Assembly: GCA_934180065.1 (NCBI GenBank)
Contig: CAKPRA010000004.1
Span: 14,669-78,668 of the forward strand
Reading direction: 5' to 3'
Length of the DNA: 64,000 nucleotides
Source: an uncultured Clostridia bacterium
GTDB lineage: Bacteria > Bacillota > Clostridia > TANB77 > CAG-508
Below the pieces are notes generated by a model that was not told the origin of the DNA, did no database searches, and worked only from the letters and a program-made list of their open reading frames with translations. Position numbers and translations under genes: made by a program. Shown here piece after piece: positions 35,726-43,199 of the stretch (position 1 is the first letter of the stretch; each line of letters starts with the position of its first letter).

Positions 35726-35753
35726 TTGACATATATCGAAAAAGTGATAGAAT
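35726..35753 (+). promoter_or_regulatory. Promoter upstream of the glycine T-box
   Basis: TTGACA, 16-base spacer, TAGAAT, about 35 bp before the T-box structure. Confidence 0.7.
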
Positions 35754-35789
35754 ATTACCATAAAATGCGATGAAAAAGAATGAATATAA

Positions 35790-36015
35790 CTTCAATTTAA
35801 AGAGAGCTAATGGTTGGTGGAAATTGGTAATATGGATTATATGTGGAACTTTTGAGCATTGTAAAAAAGAGAGGATAGAATATTTCAACAAGAACTAAAT
35901 ATTAACAAATGAAAAATTTAATATTTAAGCTAGTTGGAATTAGTACATCAATTAGGGTGGAACCGCGGAAAAATATTTCGTCCCTAGCTTTATAGGCTAG
36001 TGGGCGTTTTTTGTA
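35790..36015 (+). promoter_or_regulatory. T-box leader (glycine) upstream of glyQS
   Basis: It contains the stem I element GAGAGCTAATGGTTGGTGG (from about 35802), a GGA-containing specifier region near 35844, and the T-box AGGGTGGAACCGCGG (35953-35967). A terminator follows (CCCTAGC...GGCTAGTGGG with six T, to about 36013). The TGGA bulge would pair with a TCCA tRNA end, as in tRNA-Gly. Uncharged tRNA-Gly would permit glyQS transcription. Confidence 0.92.
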
Positions 36016-36085
36016 TTTAAAATAAAACAAAATCTACTAAAATACAACAATAACCACAGCCGAAAAAATAAAGGAGGTTTTTTAT

Positions 36086-37468
36086 ATGGTAGATTCAATG
36101 GAAAAAATTGTAAGTTTATGCAAAAACAGAGGATTTATATATCCTGGTTCAGAAATTTATGGAGGTCTAGCTAATACTTGGGATTACGGTCCTTTAGGTT
36201 CAGAGCTTAAAAACAACGTAAAAAAAGCATGGCAAAAGAAATTTATACAAGAATGTAAATACAATGTAGGATTAGATGCTGCAATATTTATGAATCCTGA
36301 AACTTGGGTTGCAACAGGACATGTTGGAGGTTTTAGTGATCCATTAATAGATTGTAAAGAATGTAAAACAAGACATAGAGCAGATAAATTAATAGAAGAA
36401 TGGGCAACACAAAATGGTCAAGATTTAGTTGCTGATGGTTGGTCTGATGAAGAAATGATTAAATTTATGGATGATCACAATATAAATTGTCCGAACTGTG
36501 GAAAACACAATTTTACAGGAATTCGTAAATTCAATTTAATGTTCAAAACATTCCAAGGTGTAACAGAAGATTCAACATCACAAATATATTTAAGACCAGA
36601 AACAGCACAAGGTATATTTGTAAATTTCAAAAATGTAATGAGAACTACAAGAAGAAAATTACCAACAGGTATAGCTCAAATTGGTAAGGCTTTCAGAAAT
36701 GAAATAACACCAGGTAACTTTACATTTAGAACTCGTGAGTTTGAACAAATGGAATTAGAATTTTTCTGTAAACCAGGTTCAGATGAAGAATGGTTCAAAT
36801 ATTGGGAAGAATTCTGCAAAAACTGGTTATTATCACTTGGAATGGACGAGAACAACATTCGTCTAAGACAACATAGTAAAGAGGAGCTTGTTTTCTATAG
36901 CAAAGGAACAACAGACATAGAATTCAAATTCCCATTTGGTTGGGGAGAGCTATGGGGAATAGCTGATAGAACAAATTATGATTTATTAAGACATATGGAA
37001 CATTCAAAACAAGATTTATCATACTTAGATCCAGAAACAAATGAAAAATATATACCATATGTAATAGAGCCATCACTAGGATGCGATAGAGCTACACTTG
37101 CATTTTTATGTAACAGCTATGAAGAAGAAGAAATTGCAGAAGGTGACACAAGAACAGTATTACATTTACATCCAGCATTAGCACCATACAAAGTTGCTGT
37201 ACTTCCACTATCTAAAAAATTAAGTGAAAAAGCTATAGAAGTATATGAAAAATTATCAAAAGACTTCATGTGTGACTATGACGAAGCGGGAAGTATCGGA
37301 AAAAGATATAGAAGAGAAGACGAAATAGGAACACCATATTGTGTAACAATAGACTTTGATACATTAGAAGACAACCAAGTTACTGTAAGAGATAGAGATA
37401 CAATGGAACAAGTTAGAATTTCTATTGATGAATTAAATAATTGGATAAAAAATAAAATAGAATTTTAA
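36086..37468 (+). CDS. glyQS: Glycyl-tRNA synthetase (single-chain, alpha2 type)
   Basis: 460 residues of the class II GlyRS of the eukaryote-like homodimeric type. N-terminal [33 protein letters not shown], class II motif 2 region [25 protein letters not shown], motif 3 [10 protein letters not shown], and a C-terminal anticodon-binding domain from ~355 ([21 protein letters not shown]). The CXXC pair CKECKT and CPNCGKH indicate a zinc-like insertion. It charges tRNA-Gly in the cytoplasm and lies behind its own T-box. ATG follows AAAGGAGGTTTTTTAT. Confidence 0.96.
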   Translation: MVDSMEKIVSLCKNRGFIYPGSEIYGGLANTWDYGPLGSELKNNVKKAWQKKFIQECKYNVGLDAAIFMNPETWVATGHVGGFSDPLIDCKECKTRHRADKLIEEWATQNGQDLVADGWSDEEMIKFMDDHNINCPNCGKHNFTGIRKFNLMFKTFQGVTEDSTSQIYLRPETAQGIFVNFKNVMRTTRRKLPTGIAQIGKAFRNEITPGNFTFRTREFEQMELEFFCKPGSDEEWFKYWEEFCKNWLLSLGMDENNIRLRQHSKEELVFYSKGTTDIEFKFPFGWGELWGIADRTNYDLLRHMEHSKQDLSYLDPETNEKYIPYVIEPSLGCDRATLAFLCNSYEEEEIAEGDTRTVLHLHPALAPYKVAVLPLSKKLSEKAIEVYEKLSKDFMCDYDEAGSIGKRYRREDEIGTPYCVTIDFDTLEDNQVTVRDRDTMEQVRISIDELNNWIKNKIEF

Positions 37469-37561
37469 TTTCAGTGAATATATATTTACTACGATATTAA
37501 TATAGCCCAAAAGATAAAAAAGTACATTATATTCAGACTAATTTTAGGAGGAAATGTAGAA

Positions 37562-38425
37562 ATGAAGAGAAAATTTATACTAATAATAAGTGTAATAATA
37601 ATTCTAATTATATCTGTATGTGTTTTATTATTAAATAAAAGCAAAGAAGTTGCAAAAAATAGTGATGAAATATATATAAACGTTGAAAATGAGTTTATGG
37701 CTGAAAATACTAATAATGTTACAAATAATATAATATCAGAAAAAAATGAAGAAAAAACGATTAGTACTGCAAGTAATGAGCAAAAAGTAGATAAAAATGT
37801 TAATCAAAATAACGTTGATGTAAATAAAAAAGTAGAAAAAACAGAAAATAAAAATCAAACAAGCTCAAACAGCAATATTAGTAAAGAAAATAATGCACCA
37901 ACTGGTAAAACTACATATTATATCAAGGTAAATTATGGAGCTAATGCAGTTACTATATACAAAAAAGATGAAAACGGTTATTACACAGTTCCAGTAAAGG
38001 CAATGATTTGTTCATGTGGAACTGCAACACCGAAAAGTGGTGTTTATAAAACATCTAAGGGATATGAATGGGGAACTTTAGAAGGAGGAACATATGGTAG
38101 GTATTCTACTAGAATAAAGGGTGGCATTTTATTTCACTCTGTTCCATATGTGTCAGAAAGTGAGGATTCATTAGAATATTGGGAATATGATAAATTAGGA
38201 ACGACAGCATCTTTAGGTTGTGTTAGACTTGCAGTGGCTGATTCAAAATGGATATTTGATAATTGTGAAGTTGGAACTCAAGTCGAGTTTTATTCAGATA
38301 CAAATCCAGGACCACTAGGAAAACCAACTGCCCAAAAAATATCTGATAATGAGAAATGTAGAAATTGGGATCCAACAGATACTTCTCCAAATAGCCCATG
38401 GGTCAATGGGGACGGTTCTCTTTGA
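37562..38425 (+). CDS. L,D-transpeptidase (YkuD family)
   Basis: 287 residues. One N-terminal membrane helix (~5-24), a Asn/Lys/Ser-rich linker (~25-118), then the YkuD catalytic domain: YYIKVNYGANAVTIYKKD, FHSVPYVSES and the active-site TASLGCVRL with Cys220. The enzyme makes 3-3 cross-links or other transpeptidations in peptidoglycan at the outer membrane face. The stop codon lies inside a REP copy, so the last six or so residues (VNGDGSL) are repeat-encoded. ATG follows AGGAGGAAATGTAGA. Confidence 0.9.
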   Translation: MKRKFILIISVIIILIISVCVLLLNKSKEVAKNSDEIYINVENEFMAENTNNVTNNIISEKNEEKTISTASNEQKVDKNVNQNNVDVNKKVEKTENKNQTSSNSNISKENNAPTGKTTYYIKVNYGANAVTIYKKDENGYYTVPVKAMICSCGTATPKSGVYKTSKGYEWGTLEGGTYGRYSTRIKGGILFHSVPYVSESEDSLEYWEYDKLGTTASLGCVRLAVADSKWIFDNCEVGTQVEFYSDTNPGPLGKPTAQKISDNEKCRNWDPTDTSPNSPWVNGDGSL

Positions 38426-38600
38426 CAACCACAAAAAAATACAGAATTTTTCTGTATTTTTTTTGCATGAAACGGAACATAAACAGTTGACACACTGAAA
38501 GTTATTTTGGAATTATGGAAAGTAAGTAAAAGGAAAAAAATAAGGAAGAAACGGGAAAGTGTTGAAGCAATTGACAATATTGAATTGGGAAAAATTACAT
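38396..38600. repeat. REP copy plus 3' extension, first half of a direct duplication
   Basis: REP GTCAATGGGGACGGTTCT at 38402, then a poly-A/T hairpin AATACAGAATTTTTCTGTATT, then the GAACATAAACAGTTGAC element (38475-38525) and a GAAGCAATTGAC line near 38560. The same order recurs from 38967 to ~39200, on the far side of the small foreign gene. Confidence 0.85.
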
Positions 38601-38608
38601 AATTGTAC

Positions 38609-38691
38609 TTGACATAATTATTGATAATATGCTATACTTTATTCAGATGTTTCGAAAGAAACATACTTTGTACTAAGGAGGTCGAAAGACC
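38609..38691 (+). promoter_or_regulatory. Promoter and hairpin leader of the 38692 gene
   Basis: TTGACA (38609-38614), 18 bases, TATACT (38633-38638). The predicted transcript starts at about 38645 and almost at once forms ATGTTTC-GAAA-GAAACAT (38647-38664), a seven-bp stem with a GAAA tetraloop. A second GAAA-tetraloop stem (GGTC/GACC, 38680-38691) overlaps the Shine-Dalgarno AAGGAGG (38675-38681) and ends next to the ATG. Confidence 0.75.
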
Positions 38692-38886
38692 ATGGGAATT
38701 AACATTGACACAACCGCAGCTCGCAAAGCTGCACAGGATGCTCACGCAAAAGCTGAAAAAGCAAATCAGACTGCACAGTCTGCTATCGAAGAAGCTAATG
38801 CTATTGCAGAGCGCATTAAAGCAATTCCTCATACTAATAGTATGGAAGAGCTTGACGTAGCCCTTGCAAAGGCTATCCGTGGTTAA
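38692..38886 (+). CDS. Orphan 64-residue Ala-rich helical protein
   Basis: Not recognised. An Ala/Glu/Lys-rich sequence (AARKAAQDAHAKAEKANQTA, SAIEEANAIAERIKAI) predicts one long amphipathic helix followed by a short second helix (MEELDVALAKAIRG). No signal peptide or membrane segment. Codons CGC, CGT, CAG, ATC and GAC, rare in neighbouring genes, mark it as foreign. It has a near-consensus promoter, a tetraloop leader and a strong terminator at 38899, and is sandwiched between two ~200-bp direct repeats, which suggests a recently inserted cassette. Confidence 0.7.
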   Translation: MGINIDTTAARKAAQDAHAKAEKANQTAQSAIEEANAIAERIKAIPHTNSMEELDVALAKAIRG

Positions 38887-38898
38887 AATTCCCCAAAG

Positions 38899-38938
38899 AA
38901 AAAGCCGATGAAGATTTTATTTCTTTCATCGGCTTTTG
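38899..38938 (+). terminator. Intrinsic terminator of the 38692 gene
   Basis: AAAAGCCGATGAA pairs with TTCATCGGCTTTT over an AT loop; the stem is GC-rich compared with the region. Confidence 0.9.
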
Positions 38939-38966
38939 TCGTTAACTTAAATGGTAAACCAGGATT

Positions 38967-39200
38967 ATGGGTCAATGGGGACGGTTCTCTTTGACAACAA
39001 TAAAAAAACTACAGAATTTTCCTGTATTTTTTTGTTGCATGGAACAAAACATAAACAGTTGACGCACTGAAGATTATTTCCTTATTATGGAAAGTAAATA
39101 AAAAGAAAAGATGAAGGAAGAAACAGATACGGTTCTTGCAAGTGTTTGCAAGGAACCTTAAATCACTTAATAAATAAAAGAGTTGAAGCAATTGACTTTG
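38967..39200. repeat. REP copy plus 3' extension, second half of the direct duplication
   Basis: REP at 38971-38998, poly-A/T hairpin ACAGAATTTTCCTGTATT, ATAAACAGTTGACGCACTG (39050 on), and GAAGCAATTGAC near 39186. It follows the same order as 38396-38600. An extra hairpin GGTTCTTGCAAG..CTTGCAAGGAACC-like (about 39131-39160) is present only here. A weak promoter (TTGACA 39231, TAGAAT 39256) precedes the next gene. Confidence 0.8.
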
Positions 39201-39316
39201 AGCGATTAGAAGGAAAGTGCATAAAATTACTTGACATATACACAGTAAATGGTGATAGAATTATGATATATCAAACTGAAATGGTGCAATAAAATTTTAT
39301 GAGGAGAATATAAATC

Positions 39317-40396
39317 ATGGAAAGTTTAAAGGAATATAGACCTAGTATAATTAATAAACTAAAATTATTTCTAAGCAGAATTGAACAAAGAAAAACAATT
39401 GAAAAAAATTTAGATAAATTAGATATCAGTTTATTTTCTTCCAATAATATTGATTATATAATACAAAATAAAGAAAAATTTAAAAGTACAAGTGGTATGC
39501 CAGATCCACAAAAAGAAATTATGACTATTGAAGATAAACTTGGAATAGTAATGGACTTTTTCAATGATTTAAATTCTAGTTTAGGGAAAAAAGTTAAAGA
39601 TACATATTTAAAATATAAAACGCAAATTTATTTTGATGAGTGCAGTGATAAAAATAAAGAAATTGGTGATGGTTTCACTAGCGGACATAATAGAAGTACA
39701 TCCATTATGTGTGGCGATGGTATTGAAAGACCAAATCTTATAGCAAGAATTTGTACCAATAAAAATAATGCACTAGATATATATAATATAGCTCACGAAT
39801 TCACACATATATTGCTAAACGAAAATACTAAAGAAAAAAACATTAGTGCTGAAAACCAAGAAATTGCAACTAGATTTACAGAAATCTTGTTGGGCGAATA
39901 TATGGAAAAAAGAAAAATTATCACAACAGAAGACAAAGAAAATCACAACATATGTATATCAGGCGAAATAGATAAAGCATATCAGCTCAATGAATATAGA
40001 ATTTTAAGAAACCTAATTAAAAACAATGGAAATAAATTTGATAAGAAATTAGAAAAAACATGTATTTCTAAATATTGCAAAGGAAATAAAAACTGGTATT
40101 ACCAAATATTATCAAACATAGCATATAGATTAGAAAGAACCGGCAAAGTAGACGGTTTTCAAAATTACTTAAGATTTGTTAATTCAGCAGCAGAATGTGA
40201 TAAATTAAAACAAGCATATATTGAAAATCCCGATTTAATAAAAAAAGCTTTTTCTCAATGTTTAATGAGTCAGCATAGTATTACGTACAATGATGTAGTG
40301 AAAAAGAGGTCAATGGGGACGGTTCTTTTTGACACAAAAAACATTGACGTTTTACAGCAAGTAAAGAAAAAAGATACATACGAAATTACTCATTAA
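39317..40396 (+). CDS. Orphan protein with HExxH metallopeptidase-like motif
   Basis: 359 residues, family not recognised. HEFTH near residues 160-164 in IYNIAHEFTHILLNENTKE, followed by a downstream Glu-rich segment EIATRFTEILLGEYMEKRK, has the look of a zincin active site (HExxH plus a third ligand Glu). The N-terminal ~60 residues are helical and basic. A DFFNDLNSSLG-type helix precedes the motif. No signal peptide is seen, so it would act in the cytoplasm. The last ~30 residues are encoded by a REP element and its flank (SMGTVLFDT...). ATG follows GAGGAGAATATAAATC. Proteolytic activity is only inferred from the motif. Confidence 0.65.
   Translation: MESLKEYRPSIINKLKLFLSRIEQRKTIEKNLDKLDISLFSSNNIDYIIQNKEKFKSTSGMPDPQKEIMTIEDKLGIVMDFFNDLNSSLGKKVKDTYLKYKTQIYFDECSDKNKEIGDGFTSGHNRSTSIMCGDGIERPNLIARICTNKNNALDIYNIAHEFTHILLNENTKEKNISAENQEIATRFTEILLGEYMEKRKIITTEDKENHNICISGEIDKAYQLNEYRILRNLIKNNGNKFDKKLEKTCISKYCKGNKNWYYQILSNIAYRLERTGKVDGFQNYLRFVNSAAECDKLKQAYIENPDLIKKAFSQCLMSQHSITYNDVVKKRSMGTVLFDTKNIDVLQQVKKKDTYEITH
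40309..40335. repeat. REP-like copy inside the 3' end of the 39317 gene
   Basis: GTCAATGGGGACGGTTCTTTTTGACAC. The insertion is translated as SMGTVLFDT, so the gene's native end has been replaced or extended. Confidence 0.88.
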
Positions 40397-40620
40397 ATTG
40401 AATTAATTTTATAAAAGATAAAAAATAATATTCTAAGTTATGTTAACTGCAAAGATACAAGAGTTAAGGGAAAATTACTGGAATTTTTATTACAGAATTG
40501 CATTGTTTTATATAATATAATAAGTTCAGTAGATTTTTTTCTAATTTGAAAATCTTTCTACATCATTCGATATCCACCCACTTTGATAAATCCTCTTAGT
40601 AGAGGTAGAAAGGAAAACAG

Positions 40621-41079
40621 ATGCTTAAAGACATTCAGGAAGCAATCGAAAGTTTGGAAGCGCGCATTGAAGCAGAAGAAAAACAGATTCGGCTCATGAA
40701 AAATGATTTGAGAGCTTTAAAAGAAAGACTTCCGCAGGGAACTGAAATTACAGGCGCAAAATCATTACCAGAATCTTTGGACGAATTGTTCAGACAATTT
40801 TTTATTCAGAATGATACTCGTGGTTTAATTAAACGAGTAGATACTGTGTTAGCTAGAAATAATATATCTATTGATGATTTATACAATATCTCATTTATGA
40901 AGCTATCCTCATTATCGTGTGCCTCTGGACATGTAGTTTTTATTATTATCGCAGTTCTTGAACACTACGGCATAGAGATTGAGATTCCAGAATATAAAAG
41001 TTCAAATAAATCAAAAATGATTGCAAAACAGGTAAAGGAACTTTTGCCTGGTTACAGAGAAAGAATTATCTTTAAGTAA
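40621..41079 (+). CDS. Orphan 152-residue protein with N-terminal coiled coil
   Basis: Not recognised. Residues ~1-40 form a coiled coil (LKDIQEAIESLEARIEAEEK, then QIRLMKNDLRALKERL), followed by a globular region with a hydrophobic core (SSLSCASGHVVFIIIAVLEHYGIEIEIPEYK) and a basic end. It begins at ATG behind AAAGGAAAACAG, and a small CCTCT-TAGT-AGAGG stem-loop (40592-40605) lies immediately upstream of that ribosome site. Codons GCG, CGC, CAG, CGG and CTC differ from the host genes around it. A GC-rich terminator follows at 41088. With the genes at 38692 and 41644 it is one of three foreign-style cassettes in the REP-rich region. Confidence 0.68.
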   Translation: MLKDIQEAIESLEARIEAEEKQIRLMKNDLRALKERLPQGTEITGAKSLPESLDELFRQFFIQNDTRGLIKRVDTVLARNNISIDDLYNISFMKLSSLSCASGHVVFIIIAVLEHYGIEIEIPEYKSSNKSKMIAKQVKELLPGYRERIIFK

Positions 41080-41087
41080 GCAAAAAG

Positions 41088-41111
41088 AACCTCCCATCAC
41101 TGGGGGTTTTT
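41088..41111 (+). terminator. Intrinsic terminator of the 40621 gene
   Basis: AACCTCCC pairs with GGGGGTT over ATCACT, followed by TTTTT. Confidence 0.85.
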
Positions 41112-41273
41112 GTCAATAGGTGTCAATAGGGGACGGTTCTTTTTGACACAAAAACATTGCCATTTTTACATCAAAAATAAAGAAAAAGCTAAATACATAC
41201 GTAAAAATTCAACCTAAAAGCTATTGTATATCCTTCTGATTGTTTCTCTTCCTATATTTAATTCTTTTGAAAT
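41112..41273. repeat. REP copy and remnant of a second RAYT 3' end
   Basis: From the REP at 41112-41149 to 41273 the sequence is nearly identical to 42195-42344, the REP and 3' end of the intact RAYT gene. Shared segments include ACATTGCCATT, AAGCTAAATACATACGTAAA and the CTATTGTATA..CTTCT region that encodes the RAYT C-terminus. It shows that another RAYT-like copy once lay here. Confidence 0.85.
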
Positions 41274-41439
41274 TCATGGATGAAGCACCAATTTTTTTAT
41301 ACCTCGCTTTCAGTTTTTTTACATAGCGCTCTGAAAAATTCAACCTGTTTGCTGCAACTTTGATAGTCATAGTTCCAGTAATACAACTTTGTATTACTGC
41401 TTTTTTTAATTCTTCTTTTTTATTCATAACAGTTCTCAT
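41221..41439 (-). pseudogene. Chimeric remnant: helix-turn-helix of an IS transposase joined to RAYT tail
   Basis: 72 residues on the minus strand. The N-terminal ~55 residues (KKEELKKAVIQSCITGTMTI, then AANRLNFSERYVKKLKARYKK) are the first helix-turn-helix of an IS-type transposase, the kind found at the start of ISNCY-like transposases. From about FKRIKYRKRNNQ the frame runs through DNA homologous to the RAYT 3' end, in a different frame from RAYT. So the gene is a broken transposase cut by or fused to RAYT sequence. Two direct TATAGGGTGA-like repeats at 41453-41495 may be the remnant IS end. Confidence 0.7.
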
Positions 41440-41525
41440 ACCTCCATTATATCATAGGGTGAACTTTTCATAAGTTAATTTTATAGGGTGATCATATCAT
41501 AAATTAGGTTAAATTTAAGAAATAA

Positions 41526-41630
41526 TTGCAATTTACATAAAATTATGTTATAATATTAGTATGATTGGGAATTCACCCATGAAACACACTTTTAGTGTGG
41601 TAACATTGACAACCTTATATACAGGTATAC
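41526..41630 (+). promoter_or_regulatory. Promoter and hairpin-rich leader of the 41644 gene
   Basis: TTGCAA (41526-41531), 17 bases, TATAAT (41549-41554). The predicted leader (from ~41561) carries three small stem-loops: TGGG/CCCA (41566-41579), CACAC/GTGTG (41585-41599) and ACCT/AGGT (41612-41626), just upstream of AGGAGG at about 41631. Confidence 0.7.
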
Positions 41631-41643
41631 AGGAGGAAAAAAT

Positions 41644-42120
41644 ATGGAGTATGGAAGAATCATGCATACTTTAGAATGTGACACTTTAACACCAGAGAAA
41701 CTTCTTGAAGCCATCTTAAAAATGGTAAGAGAAAGTTACTTTCTTGTAAAAAAAGCCATCGAGGCAATTCCCGATAAGGAAATAGAAAACTTCTTGAATG
41801 AAGCTTTTCTTATTTCAAGAATTAGAGTTAATTTCTTTGAAAGAAATGTGTACTTTGAGGATTGTTTTACAAAAGAGCACATTTTTTCTTTTACACCAAC
41901 AGAAAAAGATTTTTTCGAAGGAAATGCGTTCATTAAGATTGAGGTACTTCCTCTTAGAAAGGCAATTGAAATATGCTACGAAGACCTTGAATTCTCAGAT
42001 TCATACATCCGAGAGATGTTCGAAAATTTGGATTTCAAAGCGTATTTCGGTAAGTATTTTATCGGAGAAAATCTGGCAACAAGCGATATAATCGTCTCTG
42101 AGGAGTTCTTTGCTAATTAA
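41644..42120 (+). CDS. Orphan 158-residue protein of foreign codon use
   Basis: Not recognised. An acidic, soluble protein; helices at ~15-45 (EKLLEAILKMVRESYFLVKK) and ~50-65, then a beta-rich middle (NFFERNVYFEDCFTKEHIFSF) and a helical end. No signal peptide or known active site. ATG is behind ACAGGAGGAAAAAAT. The leader and terminator design copy that of the 38692 and 40621 genes. It lies between a broken transposase and a RAYT, in the most repeat-rich part of the window. Composition is less foreign than in the other two but CTT, CGA and GTC codons stand out. Confidence 0.65.
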   Translation: MEYGRIMHTLECDTLTPEKLLEAILKMVRESYFLVKKAIEAIPDKEIENFLNEAFLISRIRVNFFERNVYFEDCFTKEHIFSFTPTEKDFFEGNAFIKIEVLPLRKAIEICYEDLEFSDSYIREMFENLDFKAYFGKYFIGENLATSDIIVSEEFFAN

Positions 42121-42155
42121 TTAAAACCTACTGTCATCTACAGAAAAAGGTTGCA

Positions 42156-42187
42156 AAAAAAGTCCCTCTCATTTGGGGACTTTTTTG
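42156..42187 (+). terminator. Intrinsic terminator of the 41644 gene
   Basis: AAAAAAGTCCC pairs with GGGGACTTTTTT over TCTCATTT. Confidence 0.88.
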
Positions 42188-42194
42188 TTGCTCT

Positions 42195-42221
42195 GTCAAT
42201 GGGGACGGTTCTTTTTGACAC
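42195..42221. repeat. REP-like copy downstream of the RAYT gene
   Basis: GTCAATGGGGACGGTTCTTTTTGACAC, 64 bp beyond the RAYT stop and in the opposite orientation to the copy at 43104 upstream of the RAYT start. Confidence 0.9.
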
Positions 42222-42285
42222 AAAAACATTGCCATTCTTACATCAAGAATAAATAAAAAGCTAAATACATACGTAAAAATTCAAC

Positions 42286-42990
42286 CTAAGAGCTATTGTA
42301 TAGCCTTCTAATTGTTTCTCTTCCTATATTTAATTCTTTTGAAATATTTCTTAAAGAAATATGTTTTTTATCTTTCAATAATCTTATAAGATCCGATAAA
42401 ATAATTTTATTATTTTTTAATTCTGAAGTATCTATATGATATTCCTCTAAAAATTTTCTAATAAAATCTTTGCACTCAGTATTATTATTTTTATCATCAT
42501 CCACATCGATAAAGACATATTCATCATCCAAATCTTTATTATTTAAATCCTTATTGAATTTTTTATAATTTGAATAAGGATAATCTTCGGCTTTTTGGCA
42601 AATACCAGCTTTTACAGGATTATTAAAGATATAATTTATGCAATTATATAAGTGTTTCTTACTGTAGATTCCTTCAGCCTTATATCTATCTCGAAAAACA
42701 TAGCCTACTCTATTGTATTTTTTATTATAGTACATACTATATCGTATGTTAAGACGTTGCATGTATTTGCTAAGATCTTTTAAACTATTGGATTCAATTA
42801 AAATATGTGTATGATTATTCATAATACAATAAGCAATTATATTAATTTTATGTTCAGTAAGTAAATCATACATTATTTTTATATAATACTTAATATCTTG
42901 TGTTTCATCAAAAATATAGCTTTTATTAATTCCTTGGGTAATAATATGAAAAAAAGATGTTTGAATAAAACTTCTTGGTTGTCTTGGCAT
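42286..42990 (-). CDS. REP-associated tyrosine transposase (RAYT, Y1_Tnp/HUH)
   Basis: 234 residues on the minus strand. It has the Y1 transposase/HUH fold: an N-terminal RSFIQTSFFHIITQGINKSYI, the HUH pair in AYCIMNNHTHILIES, and the catalytic Tyr in CINYIFNNPVKAG. A C-terminal helix-turn-helix (LRNISKELNIGRETIRRLY) follows, which distinguishes RAYTs from IS200/IS605 TnpA. RAYTs bind and mobilise REP hairpins without moving their own gene. Here REP copies lie on both sides in inverted orientation (42195 and 43104), and more are scattered from 0.7 to 46 kb. ATG has AGGAGATTTT upstream on the minus strand. Confidence 0.9.
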   Translation of the reverse strand: MPRQPRSFIQTSFFHIITQGINKSYIFDETQDIKYYIKIMYDLLTEHKINIIAYCIMNNHTHILIESNSLKDLSKYMQRLNIRYSMYYNKKYNRVGYVFRDRYKAEGIYSKKHLYNCINYIFNNPVKAGICQKAEDYPYSNYKKFNKDLNNKDLDDEYVFIDVDDDKNNNTECKDFIRKFLEEYHIDTSELKNNKIILSDLIRLLKDKKHISLRNISKELNIGRETIRRLYNSS

Positions 42991-43103
42991 AAAATCTCCT
43001 AAATATTGTGAAATAAAATTATATATATAATATCATAAGAATAATAAAAAAAATGTCGAAATGTGCTTTACTACATAATTTTTTGGAATTAATAGACAAA
43101 GTT

Positions 43104-43154
43104 GTCAAAAAGTTCCGTCCCCATTGACATATTTTTTTGATTTTATGTTATAAT
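43104..43154 (+). promoter_or_regulatory. Inverted REP copy supplying the ppdK -35 box
   Basis: GTCAAAAAGTTCCGTCCCCATTGAC is an inverted REP (43104-43128). Its terminal TTGACA (43124-43129) is followed by a poly-T line and TATAAT at 43149-43154 (19-base spacer), 45 bp before ppdK. The sequence from CATTGACA to TTTTTTTGA recurs exactly before asd at 46070. Confidence 0.65.
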
Positions 43155-43199
43155 AATTACAAATTTACAAAAGAATATATTTAAGGAGGAAATAAACTT

